32,609 nt of DNA from an uncultured Clostridia bacterium (GCA_945948535.1 CAMFBN010000028.1:1-32609); one strand, 5' to 3'; shown: positions 1-8,553, counted from the first letter of the stretch. Numbers and translations are program-made. Notes: a model not told the origin generated them from the sequence alone.

Positions 1-179
1 GTCTTGAATTTTCTAGCCAAAATGAAATACCTCCTAAAGTATTCAATTTTTGTCGCCCATATCATACCACTTTTTTGGTGGTTTGTAAAGTCATGAAACG
101 ACTTCCTTTTGAAATTTTCGTGTAAAATTACAAAAGGACGAAAAATTACGGGGGAAACAGCGAGTAGGGCAGATAGTTC

Positions 180-208
180 TTGCAATCTCAGGGGCATCCC
201 ATTATAAT
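180..208 (+). promoter_or_regulatory. sigma-A type promoter of the comM-like gene
   Basis: TTGCAA at 180-185 and TATAAT at 203-208 are separated by exactly 17 bp. The -10 ends only 17 bp before the ATG, so the predicted start site falls at or inside the GGGAGG ribosome binding site (211-216) and the leader would be about 10 nt. Bases 1-179 upstream are AT-rich with no gene seen. Confidence 0.65.
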
Positions 209-225
209 GAGGGAGGAAAAGGGGA

Positions 226-1746
226 ATGGCTATGATTTGCAGCGTAAAAACACTGGGCATCTCCGGAATTCAGGGGAGTCTGGTAACAGCGGAATGCTAT
301 ATTTCCAACGGCCTGCCGGGCTTTGACATTGTAGGCCTGCCGGACGCGGCGGTGAAGGAGGCCCGGGAGCGGGTTCGCGCCGCCGCCAAGAGCAGCGGCC
401 TTGGGTTTCCCGCCAGCCGGATCACGGTGAATCTGGCCCCTGCGGGCCTGAAAAAAACGGGCACCCACTATGACCTGCCCATCTTGCTGGGCATTCTCTG
501 CGCCCTCGGCAGCGTCCGCCGTCCCCGGCCTGACTGTGCCTTTCTCGGCGAGGTCAGTCTGGACGGGCAGATTCGCCCGGTTTCCGGCGTGCTTCCCATG
601 GCTCTCGCGGCGAAGCGGGAGGGGATACAGACCCTGTTTGTCCCGGCGGAAAACGCGGCGGAGGCCACGCTTGCCCGGGGGCCTGCCATCATTCCCGTGA
701 CTTCCATCCGCCAGCTGGCAGACGGCCTGAACGGGGAGACGGAATTTACGGAGCAGCCGCCCTGGGTGCCGGAGGGAAATACCGCGCCGGAGCTGGATTT
801 TAAGGATGTTCTGGGGCAGGAAAATGTGAAGCGGGCGCTGGAGGTTGCCGCCGCTGGCAGTCACAATGTGCTTCTCATCGGCCCGCCCGGCTCGGGCAAA
901 AGTATGCTCAGCAAGCGCCTTCCGTCGATTCTGCCGGACATGACCTGGGAGGAAGCGCTGGAGGTCAGTCAGATATACTCCGTTATGGGTCTGCTCACCG
1001 CCAAGCAGCCCCTGATTACGAGACGGCCTTTCCGGTCGCCCCACCACACCATCTCCAATGCGGGCCTTGCCGGCGGCGGCACCAACCCCCGTCCCGGAGA
1101 GATATCCATGGCCCACAAGGGCGTGCTGTTCTTAGACGAAATGCCGGAATTCCGAAAGGATACCCTTGACCTGATGCGCCAGCCCCTGGAAGACGGGAAG
1201 GTGACCATTTCCCGGGTCTCCGGGGCGGTGACCTACCCGGCGGAATTCATGCTGGTATGCGCCATGAACCCCTGCAAATGCGGCTGGTACGGCGACCCTT
1301 CGGGCAGGTGCCGGTGCTCCCAGCGGGAGGTGGAGAGCTACCGCAGCCGCATCTCCGGCCCCATGCTGGATCGGATTGACATTGTGGTGGAGGTGCCCGC
1401 GGTACATTTTGAGGAGCTTCGCGCGAGAGCGGAAGCCGAGCCATCCGCCTCCATCAAGCAGCGGGTAGACAAGGCCCGGCAGATTCAGAACCAGAGATTC
1501 CACGGCACCGGCCTGTGCAACGCCCGGATGGGCCCGGAGGAAATGCGTCGTTACTGCGCCCTGAGTGAGGAAAGCGCGGGCCTGATGAAGAATGCCTTTG
1601 AGGTCATGGGCCTGACCGCCAGAAGCTACGACCGCATCCTGCGGGTGGCCCGCACCGTTGCCGATCTGGACGGCAACGAAGCGATTCAGCCCCAGCACAT
1701 TGCCGAAGCCATCCAGTACCGGGCAGTGAACCTTGGAAAGAGTTAA
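226..1746 (+). CDS. comM: YifB/ComM-family Mg-chelatase-like AAA+ ATPase
   Basis: This 506-residue protein has the full YifB/ComM architecture. An N-terminal ChlI-like domain (residues about 20-145, with the conserved GLP and NLAPAGLKK blocks) is followed by an AAA+ Mg-chelatase domain with Walker A GPPGSGKS near residue 220 and Walker B LFLDEMPEF near 305, and a C-terminal Mg_chelatase_C helical domain. In Proteobacteria ComM is a hexameric helicase that promotes branch migration during natural transformation; in Clostridia the role is less certain. The CxCxxY-type cysteine cluster CNPC(K)CGWYG, typical of the family, is present around residue 350. The start is set by GGGAGG and the first ATG. 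It appears to be a single-gene unit with its own promoter. Confidence 0.93.
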   Translation: MAMICSVKTLGISGIQGSLVTAECYISNGLPGFDIVGLPDAAVKEARERVRAAAKSSGLGFPASRITVNLAPAGLKKTGTHYDLPILLGILCALGSVRRPRPDCAFLGEVSLDGQIRPVSGVLPMALAAKREGIQTLFVPAENAAEATLARGPAIIPVTSIRQLADGLNGETEFTEQPPWVPEGNTAPELDFKDVLGQENVKRALEVAAAGSHNVLLIGPPGSGKSMLSKRLPSILPDMTWEEALEVSQIYSVMGLLTAKQPLITRRPFRSPHHTISNAGLAGGGTNPRPGEISMAHKGVLFLDEMPEFRKDTLDLMRQPLEDGKVTISRVSGAVTYPAEFMLVCAMNPCKCGWYGDPSGRCRCSQREVESYRSRISGPMLDRIDIVVEVPAVHFEELRARAEAEPSASIKQRVDKARQIQNQRFHGTGLCNARMGPEEMRRYCALSEESAGLMKNAFEVMGLTARSYDRILRVARTVADLDGNEAIQPQHIAEAIQYRAVNLGKS

Positions 1747-1857
1747 GAGTGAAGAGTGGAGAGTGAAGAGGATGATTCAATCATCGCCGAAGGCGATACC
1801 TTCACTCCACACTCCACTCTCCACACTCTTCACTCCTCACTTCACACTCCACACTTA
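1746..1857. repeat. purine/pyrimidine strand-skewed inverted repeat
   Basis: Bases 1746-1770 consist almost entirely of GAGTGAAGAG/GTGGAGAGTG-type units. Bases 1800-1857 are the complementary pyrimidine kind (CACTCCACACTCC and similar). The arms can pair imperfectly around a centre that itself holds two small hairpins, GATGATT-C-AATCATC (1771-1785) and TCGCC-GAA-GGCGA (about 1784-1796). It fills the gap between the comM-like gene and thiI and codes for nothing visible. It resembles a dispersed intergenic repeat rather than a simple terminator because no T-tract follows. Confidence 0.7.
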
Positions 1858-1874
1858 ACAAACGAGGTAATGAA

Positions 1875-3065
1875 ATGAAAGAAATCTTCTTATTAAAGCT
1901 GGGCGAAATCGTCCTGAAGGGCGCAAACAAGCGCCAGTTTGAAGCCCGTCTGCGGCAGAATGTCCGCCGCCGGATGAAGCGTTACGGTAATTTTGACGTG
2001 TATATCATGCAGTCCACGGTCTATATTGAGCCCATGGACGAAATGGCGGACGTGGATGGAGCCTGGGAGGCCTGCCGTTCTATCTTTGGCGTGGTCAGCC
2101 TGTGCCGCTGCCGTCCCTGCGAAAAAGACGTGGATGCCATTTTTGACGCCATTGAGAATTATCTGGGCGACGATCTGGACTGCGCCAAATCCTTCAAGGT
2201 GGAGTCCAAGCGTTCCGACAAGCAGTTCCCCATGACCTCCATCCAGCTGTCTCAGGAGATCGGCGGACGGCTGGCGGAGGCTCATCCCGGGGTGGAGGTG
2301 GATGTGCACCACCCCGAGTACACCGTGTATGTGGAGGTTCGGGACTTCGCTGCCTATGTCCACGGCCCGGCCCAGCCCGGCGCGGGGGGCCTGCCCACCG
2401 GCGTGGGCGGCAGGGCCATGGTGCTGCTGTCCGGCGGCATCGACTCTCCCGTAGCCGCCTATATGATTGCCAAGCGGGGCGTGGAGGTGGAAGCGGTGCA
2501 CTTCTTCTCCTATCCCTACACCTCCCAGCTCGCCAAGGACAAGGTTGTGGAGCTGGCCCGGCTGGTGACGAAATACTCCGGAAAAATGACGGTCAATATT
2601 GTTTCCTTTACGGAAATTCAGGAGGCCATCCGGGACAACTGCCCTGAGGAATACTTCACCCTGATTATGCGCCGGTTCATGATGGAGATTTCCCAGCGAA
2701 TCGCCAAGCGGGATGGCTGCGGCGCCCTGATTACCGGTGAGAACTTGGGACAGGTGGCCTCTCAGACCATGGAGGCCATGGCTGTCACCGGCGCGGTGGT
2801 GGACATTCCCATCTTTATGCCGCTGGTGGGCATGGACAAGGAAGAGATCATCACCATCGCCCGGAAAATCGGCACCATGGAGACTTCCATTCTGCCCTAT
2901 GAGGATTGCTGCACCGTGTTCACTCCAAAACACCCCAAGACCAAGCCCACGCTGGGTCAGGTGATTCACGCGGAGGAGAAGCTGGATCGGGAAGCTCTCA
3001 TTGCCCGGGCACTGGAGAATATCGAGAAAATCAAGGTGAGCTACCATGACGAACCTGTGCTGTGA
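1875..3065 (+). CDS. thiI: tRNA 4-thiouridine synthetase ThiI
   Basis: ThiI adenylates U8 of tRNA and transfers sulfur to make 4-thiouridine; it also feeds sulfur to the thiazole of thiamine in some bacteria. The 396-residue protein has an N-terminal ferredoxin-like/THUMP region (about 1-165) and a PP-loop adenylation domain starting with the SGGIDSP motif near residue 185. It lacks the C-terminal rhodanese domain of the E. coli enzyme, as usual in Firmicutes, where a dedicated NifS-like cysteine desulfurase hands over the sulfur. No such desulfurase gene lies in this window. The ATG at 1875 follows GAGGTAATGAA. The 3' end overlaps pncC by 20 bp, suggesting co-translation. Confidence 0.95.
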   Translation: MKEIFLLKLGEIVLKGANKRQFEARLRQNVRRRMKRYGNFDVYIMQSTVYIEPMDEMADVDGAWEACRSIFGVVSLCRCRPCEKDVDAIFDAIENYLGDDLDCAKSFKVESKRSDKQFPMTSIQLSQEIGGRLAEAHPGVEVDVHHPEYTVYVEVRDFAAYVHGPAQPGAGGLPTGVGGRAMVLLSGGIDSPVAAYMIAKRGVEVEAVHFFSYPYTSQLAKDKVVELARLVTKYSGKMTVNIVSFTEIQEAIRDNCPEEYFTLIMRRFMMEISQRIAKRDGCGALITGENLGQVASQTMEAMAVTGAVVDIPIFMPLVGMDKEEIITIARKIGTMETSILPYEDCCTVFTPKHPKTKPTLGQVIHAEEKLDREALIARALENIEKIKVSYHDEPVL

Positions 3066-3507
3066 GGTTCTGGAAAAGCTGAAAGGGAAGACCCTTGTCA
3101 CCGCCGAAAGCCTCACCGGCGGCGGCATTGGCGCGGCGCTGACGGCAATTCCCGGCAGCTCGGAGGTCTACAAGGGCGGAATCATCTGCTACACCAACTG
3201 GGTCAAGCAGATCGTTCTGGGGGTTCCCGCCGAGATTCTGAAAACCCATGGCGCGGTATCCCGGCAGACTGCGGTTCAGATGGTCTCCGGGGTTCGAAAG
3301 CTCCTGCAAGCGGACGTAGCAGTTTCCGTCACCGGCCTTGCCGGCCCCGGCGGGGATGAATTCGGCAATCCCGTGGGCACGGTTTTTATCGGCTATGAGG
3401 ACTGCCGCTTATCAAAGGTCATTGCCCGCCATTTTACAGGCAGCCGGGAGGAGATCCGAACCCAGACCATTGAAGCGGCGTTGCGGCTGATCCTGGAAAA
3501 CAACTAA
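3046..3507 (+). CDS. pncC: CinA C-terminal domain protein, nicotinamide-nucleotide amidase
   Basis: This 153-residue protein is a stand-alone CinA C-terminal domain (PncC), which deamidates nicotinamide mononucleotide to nicotinic acid mononucleotide and so salvages pyridine nucleotides released by DNA ligase. Family marks seen are the AESLTGGGIG block near residue 20, the YxNWVKQ block near 47 and TGLAGPGGDE near 98. The N-terminal CinA (COG1058) domain is absent, so this is the short form, not the competence-damage fusion. It overlaps the end of thiI by 20 bp and ends just before a strong terminator. Confidence 0.92.
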   Translation: MTNLCCEVLEKLKGKTLVTAESLTGGGIGAALTAIPGSSEVYKGGIICYTNWVKQIVLGVPAEILKTHGAVSRQTAVQMVSGVRKLLQADVAVSVTGLAGPGGDEFGNPVGTVFIGYEDCRLSKVIARHFTGSREEIRTQTIEAALRLILENN

Positions 3508-3519
3508 AATGAATAAAAC

Positions 3520-3549
3520 AAGCGGCGGTTCGCTCAGAACCGCCGCTTT
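3520..3549. terminator. bidirectional intrinsic terminator between pncC and the LRR gene
   Basis: An 11-bp perfect stem (3520-3530 with 3538-3548, core AGCGGCGGTT) has a 7-nt loop. A-rich sequence lies to the left and T-rich sequence to the right. It separates two convergent transcription units. Confidence 0.85.
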
Positions 3550-3556
3550 CGCGTAT

Positions 3557-5278
3557 TCAGGATGCCGTGGGGTCGTAGTTGACGATGATGTCCCGGCTTC
3601 GCAGCGCGGACACGTCCGGAATCACATTGCCGAACACGTTGACCTGCACCAGACAGTAGCAGTCTTGCAAGGCGTCAATGTTGGTCAGCAGGTTGTAATC
3701 CATGTAGACATGGGTCAGGGACTGCATATTCCGGAGACTGTCAATGCTGGTCAGGGCGTTGTAGGAGCCATCGATGGTGGTCAGCGCGCAGCCGTCGGGC
3801 CAGTCCGGCAGCTCCGGCACCTGATTGCCGGAGAAATCAAAGCTTTGCAGCTTGGTCAGGTTTTTCAGCATGGTGATATCCGAAATGGTGTTGCTGGCAA
3901 TGCCCAGATTCTGAAGCTCCGTCAGGCCGGCCAGCTGGGACACATCGGTGACCTTGTTGTTGTTCACAGAAAAGTCCGTCAGCAGCACCAGCTTCTCCAC
4001 GCCGTCCAGCATGGTAATCTGGTTGTTGTCGGCATTCAGCCAGGTGAGCCGGACGCAACTTTTCAGAGGGGCCAGAGAGGTCACCGCATTGAAGCCGATG
4101 TTCAGCTTCACCAGCTTGTCCAGTCCGCTGAGCTTACTCAGGTCCGTGACCGCGTTGTGCTGCAGATCCAGTTCCGCCAGGGAGGGCATGGTCTCCAGCA
4201 CATCCAGATTCCGCAGGGTGTTGTCATGCAGGTCAAGGTAGGTCAGGTTTTTCGCGTTTTCAAGACCCGCGATGGTGCTCAGGGAGCACTCCGCCATGGT
4301 CAGGCTGGACAGGGAGGGCAGCGTTGCCAGAACCGACAGCTCCTCCACAGGGAAGGTGCTTCCGGTCAAATCCAGTACCACCAGCTTGGACAGGGTGGAC
4401 AGGCTTTCCAGCGTGGGAATCGTCTGCTCCCGGATGGTCAGCTTGGTCAGGTTGGGCAGGTAGCGCAGGTCAGAGAAATCCTTCACACCCTCCGGCGCGG
4501 TGAATTCCGTGATGCCCCACAGGGCGTCGGTGTTCACGGTGCTGGTACTGCTGACGTGGATCAGCTCCCGCATGGCGGCTTCCATGGCGGGGTCGGTGAA
4601 TTCCACCTTTTCAATCACGCCGGTAACGGTGTAGTCCAGCGTGGTCACCGGGCTGACCAGTCCGTCCTTGTTCACTGCAATGGCACACACCTTTGTCTCA
4701 CCGGCAGGCAGGGAGATTTTGTCCTCGTAGACCGGCCCGGCAACGGTGGGGTAGGTGCCGTCTGTTGTGTAATACACGGTATCAGCGTCAGAAGTGAGAT
4801 GAACGTCAATATACTGGCTGAAAAAGCCGGATTCCTGATCGGCCTTCGGCGCGGCGGGGCGCAGGGCCTCAATTTGCTGAGCGATTGTTGGATCGGAGAT
4901 ATTGCCCAGCATCTGCACGGCGTCCATCAGCTTGTCCTGCTCCACATAAACCTTACTCAGGGCGGTGTACAGCTCCACGGTGGGGTGGTCGTGAATGGAA
5001 GTGGTGAGGGTCAGCTCCGCCTTGGTATAGTTGCCGCCTTTTTTGTACTGGTTTGCCAACTCAATGGCAACGTTTTCGTCATGACCGGAGAAGCTGTAGG
5101 CCGCGTCATAGAACCAGGAGGACAGCCGGGAGTTGCCGTGCAGGGACTGGAAGCGCGCCTGGCCAAGAAGAGTATCCCGGGTAAACGCCCGGTCGTAGAT
5201 GAACAGGTACCACACGATGCTGGCGAAAATCAGCAGAAGCAGCATCAAGGATACCAGAAATCTGGTGGCTTTCTTCAT
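3557..5278 (-). CDS. membrane-anchored leucine-rich-repeat protein with chitobiase-like domain
   Basis: The start chosen is the ATG at 5278 (MKKATRFL), preceded by GGAG at 8 nt; an in-frame start 14 codons upstream has no ribosome site. The 573-residue product has a hydrophobic N-terminal signal-anchor (about residues 5-28), a TPR-like helical stretch (about 65-125), a beta-sandwich segment with YYTTDGTYPT that matches the CHB_HEX_C/Fn3-like module (about 150-215), and from about residue 265 to the end internalin-type leucine-rich repeats of about 22 residues (LTxLDLxxN pattern). No LPXTG motif is present, so the protein should be tethered by its N-terminus with the repeats outside. The function is probably protein or glycan binding; the ligand is unknown. 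Confidence 0.8.
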   Translation of the reverse strand: MKKATRFLVSLMLLLLIFASIVWYLFIYDRAFTRDTLLGQARFQSLHGNSRLSSWFYDAAYSFSGHDENVAIELANQYKKGGNYTKAELTLTTSIHDHPTVELYTALSKVYVEQDKLMDAVQMLGNISDPTIAQQIEALRPAAPKADQESGFFSQYIDVHLTSDADTVYYTTDGTYPTVAGPVYEDKISLPAGETKVCAIAVNKDGLVSPVTTLDYTVTGVIEKVEFTDPAMEAAMRELIHVSSTSTVNTDALWGITEFTAPEGVKDFSDLRYLPNLTKLTIREQTIPTLESLSTLSKLVVLDLTGSTFPVEELSVLATLPSLSSLTMAECSLSTIAGLENAKNLTYLDLHDNTLRNLDVLETMPSLAELDLQHNAVTDLSKLSGLDKLVKLNIGFNAVTSLAPLKSCVRLTWLNADNNQITMLDGVEKLVLLTDFSVNNNKVTDVSQLAGLTELQNLGIASNTISDITMLKNLTKLQSFDFSGNQVPELPDWPDGCALTTIDGSYNALTSIDSLRNMQSLTHVYMDYNLLTNIDALQDCYCLVQVNVFGNVIPDVSALRSRDIIVNYDPTAS

Positions 5279-5311
5279 AAAAAATGCTCCATTTCGAGAG
5301 AATCTCCAGCA

Positions 5312-5340
5312 ATTATACATTATTGGCCGATTAAAGTCAA
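5312..5340 (-). promoter_or_regulatory. promoter of the LRR gene
   Basis: Read on the minus strand: TTGACT (5335-5340), 17-bp spacer, TATAAT (5312-5317). It lies 34 bp before the chosen ATG at 5278, which supports that start over the longer reading frame. Confidence 0.75.
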
Positions 5341-5421
5341 GTATTCGTGAAAACGTTACAATTTCCTAACATTTTGGTTTACATAACCGAAAGCCACCGC
5401 AGCGAACCACGGCGGCGGGGA

Positions 5422-5859
5422 TTATTCCTGATCCAGCTTTTCCCTGCGCTTTCTGTACAGCTTCATACCGATTGACAGTGCGGCGAAGCACAGCACGAAG
5501 GTGAATCCACCGGTAATGCCCGCAACCAGCACAAAGTCCAGAGGCTCGGAGAGATACGGATTGCTTAGCGTTATTAGAATTCCCGTAGCCACAGCCGCCA
5601 GCAGACTCACAATCAGATTTGTCTTCCAGTTGGCCGTCAGATGCCGATCCCAAATACCCTTGCGCAGACAGGCAATGCAGAGGTACAGGCTTAAAACCAT
5701 AAACACGATCCACTCGCCCAGCATCTGACTGCCCGGTACTCTCATCATCATTTGCACGGCCATTGCCACCAGCAGCCCACAGAAGGCCAGCCAGCAGCCG
5801 TTGTGCTCGATTTTCAGCAGCGCCTGCTCCTGCATTTCGTCCAGATTACTCTTTTTCAT
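5422..5859 (-). CDS. small four-helix membrane protein paired with an Xre regulator
   Basis: The 145-residue product (start MKKSNLDEMQEQ, with GGGAGG 9 nt upstream) has about four hydrophobic segments: residues about 22-40, 48-66, 84-103 and 110-132. A basic C-terminal tail (KLYRKRREKL) follows. Its N-terminus is amphipathic and charged. I recognise only the common gene pair of a 70-residue YgzD-like HTH regulator followed by a membrane protein of this size in Firmicutes. It overlaps the upstream regulator by 14 bp and so is almost certainly co-translated with it. No function can be assigned. Confidence 0.72.
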   Translation of the reverse strand: MKKSNLDEMQEQALLKIEHNGCWLAFCGLLVAMAVQMMMRVPGSQMLGEWIVFMVLSLYLCIACLRKGIWDRHLTANWKTNLIVSLLAAVATGILITLSNPYLSEPLDFVLVAGITGGFTFVLCFAALSIGMKLYRKRREKLDQE

Positions 5860-6061
5860 CACAATCATCCTCCCAGAAAAGTTCGTCCAGTGTTTTCCCC
5901 AGCACCCGGCAGATGGCCCGGCACAGCTTAATGGTGGGGTTGTATTCCCCCTGCTCGATGGCGTTGATGGTCTGACGGGACACGCCCACGGCGGCAGCCA
6001 GGTCCTTCTGGGTCATATCCTTTTGCACCCGGGCCACCTTGATAGATAAGTTCTTTGGCAT
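5846..6061 (-). CDS. Xre-family HTH regulator (YgzD-like, 71 aa)
   Basis: The start ATG at 6061 is preceded by GAGGTGG. The protein is essentially one helix-turn-helix domain: KVARVQKDMTQKDLAAAVGV, then SRQTINAIEQGEYNPT, then a C-terminal acidic tail (DELFWEDD). This form with the FWED ending is a stand-alone single-domain regulator found upstream of membrane proteins. It probably represses its own two-gene operon. A TCATATGA palindrome sits in the promoter spacer just upstream (6091-6098). Confidence 0.88.
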   Translation of the reverse strand: MPKNLSIKVARVQKDMTQKDLAAAVGVSRQTINAIEQGEYNPTIKLCRAICRVLGKTLDELFWEDDCDEKE

Positions 6062-6084
6062 ATGGCCACCTCGCTTTCGTGGGG

Positions 6085-6113
6085 AGTATATCATATGAGT
6101 GACATAAAGTAAA
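6085..6113 (-). promoter_or_regulatory. promoter and possible operator of the Xre/membrane pair
   Basis: On minus: TTTACT (6108-6113), 17-bp spacer, TATACT (6085-6090). The 8-bp palindrome TCATATGA (6091-6098) abuts the -10 and is a plausible binding site for the encoded Xre protein. Confidence 0.5.
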
Positions 6114-6140
6114 GTATATATTACAATAGGATAAATATAT

Positions 6141-6180
6141 TTTTCAAATAAAATGCGGCGCACCGATTCCGGCGCACCGC
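6141..6180 (-). terminator. terminator of tex
   Basis: On minus, GCGGTGCGCC pairs with GGTGCGCCGC (two G-U pairs, 6-nt loop), followed by ATTTTATTTG. It lies 7 bp after the tex stop codon. Confidence 0.8.
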
Positions 6181-6186
6181 TTTTCA

Positions 6187-8328
6187 TTACTGCTTTGCCT
6201 GCTTCATGGACAGGCTGATTCTGTGGCGTTTTTCGTCCACGTTCAGCACCACAACCTTCACCACGTCGCCCACCTTGACCATCTCGCTGGGGTGGCGCAA
6301 ACGGCGATTGCAGACCTCGGAAATGTGCACCAGTCCGTCCTGATGGACGCCGATATCCACAAACACGCCAAAGTCGATGACATTGCGGACGGTGCCGGTC
6401 AGCTCCATGCCGGGCTTTAAGTCCTTCATTTCCAGAACGTCCTTGCGAAGGATGGGGGCCGGCAGCTCATCCCGGGGGTCACGGCCGGGTTTCGCCAGCT
6501 CCTTGGCAATGTCCAGCAGGGTCGGCTCGCCCACGGCGCACTCCTGTGCCGCCTTGCTCAGGCCGTAGGCTTCCAGCTTACCCGTCAGGTCCGACAGGTT
6601 GTCACCTTTTTTACAGCCCAGCAGCTTGAGAAGAGCGCTGGCTGCTGCGTAGGATTCGGGATGAACGCCGGTGTTGTCCAGCACCTCCTTGCTTTCGGGC
6701 ACGCGAAGGAAGCCGGCGCACTGTTCAAAGGCCTTGGGCCCCAGCTTGGGCACCTTTTTCAGCTGGGCGCGGCTGGTGAAGGGGCCGTTTTCCTCCCGGT
6801 AGGCCACAATATTTTTCGCGGTGGTTGCCGTCAGGCCGGAAACCTGCTGGAGCAGGCTCCGGGAGGCGGTATTTATATCCACGCCTACCGCGTTGACGCA
6901 GTCCTCCACCACCGCGCCCAACGCTGCATCCAGCTCCTTCTGGGGGCAGTCGTGCTGGTACTGGCCCACGCCGATGGCTTTGGGGTCGATCTTGACCAGC
7001 TCTGCCAGCGGGTCCTGCAAACGCCGGGCGATGGACACGGCGGAACGCAGATTCACGTCATAGTCTGGGAATTCCTCGGCGGCCAGGGGGGAGGCAGAGT
7101 ACACGGACGCGCCAGCCTCGTTGACGATCATATAGCTGGCATTGGGGAAGGAACGCAGCAGCTCCACCGTCATGGCCTCGGTTTCCCGGGAAGCGGTGCC
7201 GTTGCCGATGGCGATATGGCGCACATCGTGCTTTCGCATCAGGCCGGACAAAATTGTGATGGCCTCCTGTTTTTTTCGTTCGCTGAAGGTAGGGTAGACC
7301 ACGGCGGTGTCCAACACCTTGCCGGTGGCATCCACCACGGCCACCTTGCAGCCGTTGCGGTAGCCGGGGTCAAGGCCCATAGTGACAAAGCCCTTGACAG
7401 GGGGCTGCATCAAAAGGGGCTTGAGATTCAGGGCAAAATTGTGAATAGCCCCGGCGTAGGCCCGGTCGGACAGCTCGTTTCGCACCTCCCGCTGAATGGA
7501 GGGGAAGATCAGCCGCTCGTAGGCATCCTCCGCCGCCGCCCGGACAAAGGCAGACACGTTCATGGTGGGCTTCAGAGCCGCCCGGCAGACCAGCGCCGTG
7601 CCCTCGTTGCCCACGAGCGCCACGTTGGGCTTCAGCACATTTTCCTTCTCGCCCCGGTTGATGGCAAGAATTTGGTGATCCAGCATTCGGGGGATGGGCT
7701 GGGAAAAGTCGTAATACAATTTGTATACGCCGTCCTCTTCCGCATCATCGGCGGCCTTACAGGTGAATACGCCCCGGCGCATGACCAGCTCCCGCAGAGC
7801 CTTGCGGATGTCGGCGTCATCGGAAAGATTCTCAGCGATAATGTCGTTGGCGCCCAGCAAGGCTTCCTCAAGCGTATTCACGCCCTTCTCAGGGTCGATA
7901 TAGTCCTTTGCCAGCTCTGCGGGGTCAGCCCCGTCCTGGGCAAAAATCGCCTCTGCCAAAGGCTCCAGCCCCTTTTCCCGGGCGATGGAGCCTCGGGTGC
8001 GCCGCTTCTGCTTGTAGGGCCGGTACAGGTCTTCCACCTCCGTCATGGTGGCGGCGGCATCGATGGCGGCGGACAATTCTTCCGTCAGCTTGCCCTGATT
8101 TTCGATGGACTTTTTCACCTCATCCCGGCGGTCCTGCAAATTCCGCAGATAGGTCAGACGGGTTTCCAGATTCCGCAGGGTGGTGTCGTCCATGGCGCCG
8201 TGCATTTCCTTGCGGTAGCGGGCGATGAAGGGGATGGTGTTGCCCTCGTCGATAAGCTGCACCACGTTGTCTACATATTCCTGTTTCTGTCCCAGTTCCT
8301 GAGCCAGAATTTCATTGATTGTCAGCAT
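6187..8328 (-). CDS. tex: Tex family RNA-binding transcription accessory protein
   Basis: The start is the ATG at 8328 (MLTINEILAQELGQ), preceded by AAGGAG at 8 nt; the longer reading frame upstream is not needed. The 713-residue product has the complete Tex layout: the helical N-terminal region, the YqgF/RNase H-like domain (MGLDPGYRNG near residue 320), tandem helix-hairpin-helix motifs (SGLTATTAKNIVAYREENG near 495), and a C-terminal S1 RNA-binding domain (about 635-710, GxVxNVIDFGVFVDIGVHQDG). Tex binds nucleic acid and the transcription machinery and affects gene expression and stress tolerance in several bacteria. It is monocistronic here. Confidence 0.95.
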   Translation of the reverse strand: MLTINEILAQELGQKQEYVDNVVQLIDEGNTIPFIARYRKEMHGAMDDTTLRNLETRLTYLRNLQDRRDEVKKSIENQGKLTEELSAAIDAAATMTEVEDLYRPYKQKRRTRGSIAREKGLEPLAEAIFAQDGADPAELAKDYIDPEKGVNTLEEALLGANDIIAENLSDDADIRKALRELVMRRGVFTCKAADDAEEDGVYKLYYDFSQPIPRMLDHQILAINRGEKENVLKPNVALVGNEGTALVCRAALKPTMNVSAFVRAAAEDAYERLIFPSIQREVRNELSDRAYAGAIHNFALNLKPLLMQPPVKGFVTMGLDPGYRNGCKVAVVDATGKVLDTAVVYPTFSERKKQEAITILSGLMRKHDVRHIAIGNGTASRETEAMTVELLRSFPNASYMIVNEAGASVYSASPLAAEEFPDYDVNLRSAVSIARRLQDPLAELVKIDPKAIGVGQYQHDCPQKELDAALGAVVEDCVNAVGVDINTASRSLLQQVSGLTATTAKNIVAYREENGPFTSRAQLKKVPKLGPKAFEQCAGFLRVPESKEVLDNTGVHPESYAAASALLKLLGCKKGDNLSDLTGKLEAYGLSKAAQECAVGEPTLLDIAKELAKPGRDPRDELPAPILRKDVLEMKDLKPGMELTGTVRNVIDFGVFVDIGVHQDGLVHISEVCNRRLRHPSEMVKVGDVVKVVVLNVDEKRHRISLSMKQAKQ

Positions 8329-8396
8329 GTGATTGCTCCTTTTCAAAGACTCGTTCCACAGCATATCACATTCTTTGGAAAAAGGGAAGAAAAAAC

Positions 8397-8425
8397 TTGA
8401 CAAGCACGCACCGCAACGCTATAAT
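8397..8425 (+). promoter_or_regulatory. consensus promoter of tRNA-Ala
   Basis: TTGACA (8397-8402) and TATAAT (8420-8425) match the sigma-A consensus at every position with a 17-bp spacer. The -10 ends 14 bp before the tRNA. Confidence 0.92.
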
Positions 8426-8439
8426 ACTCAGGTAATCAC

Positions 8440-8515
8440 GGGCCCGTAGCGCAGCTGGGAGCGCATTACATTCGCATTGTAGGGGTCGAGGGTTCGAATC
8501 CCTTCGGGTCCACCA
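8440..8515 (+). tRNA. tRNA-Ala(CGC)
   Basis: The 76-nt gene has a 7-bp acceptor stem containing the G3-U70 pair that marks alanine tRNAs, an anticodon loop TTCGCAT giving anticodon CGC (reads GCG), a T-loop TTCGAAT, discriminator A and an encoded CCA. A dedicated CGC isoacceptor fits a genome that uses GCG codons often. Confidence 0.95.
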
Positions 8516-8553
8516 AAAACAGATACACCCATCCGGGTGTATCTGTTTTTTCT
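8516..8553 (+). terminator. terminator of tRNA-Ala
   Basis: A 15-bp stem (8516-8530 with 8535-8549, ATCC loop) is followed by a run of T. A related but weaker hairpin with core CGCCC-ATTC-GGGCG lies at 8572-8595. Confidence 0.92.

Noticed and set aside
202..1116. Long minus-strand open frame opposite the comM-like gene, and similar long frames opposite thiI, tex, the LRR gene and the kinase
   Set aside because: They are antisense shadows of high-GC genes, with no ribosome sites and no recognisable domains.
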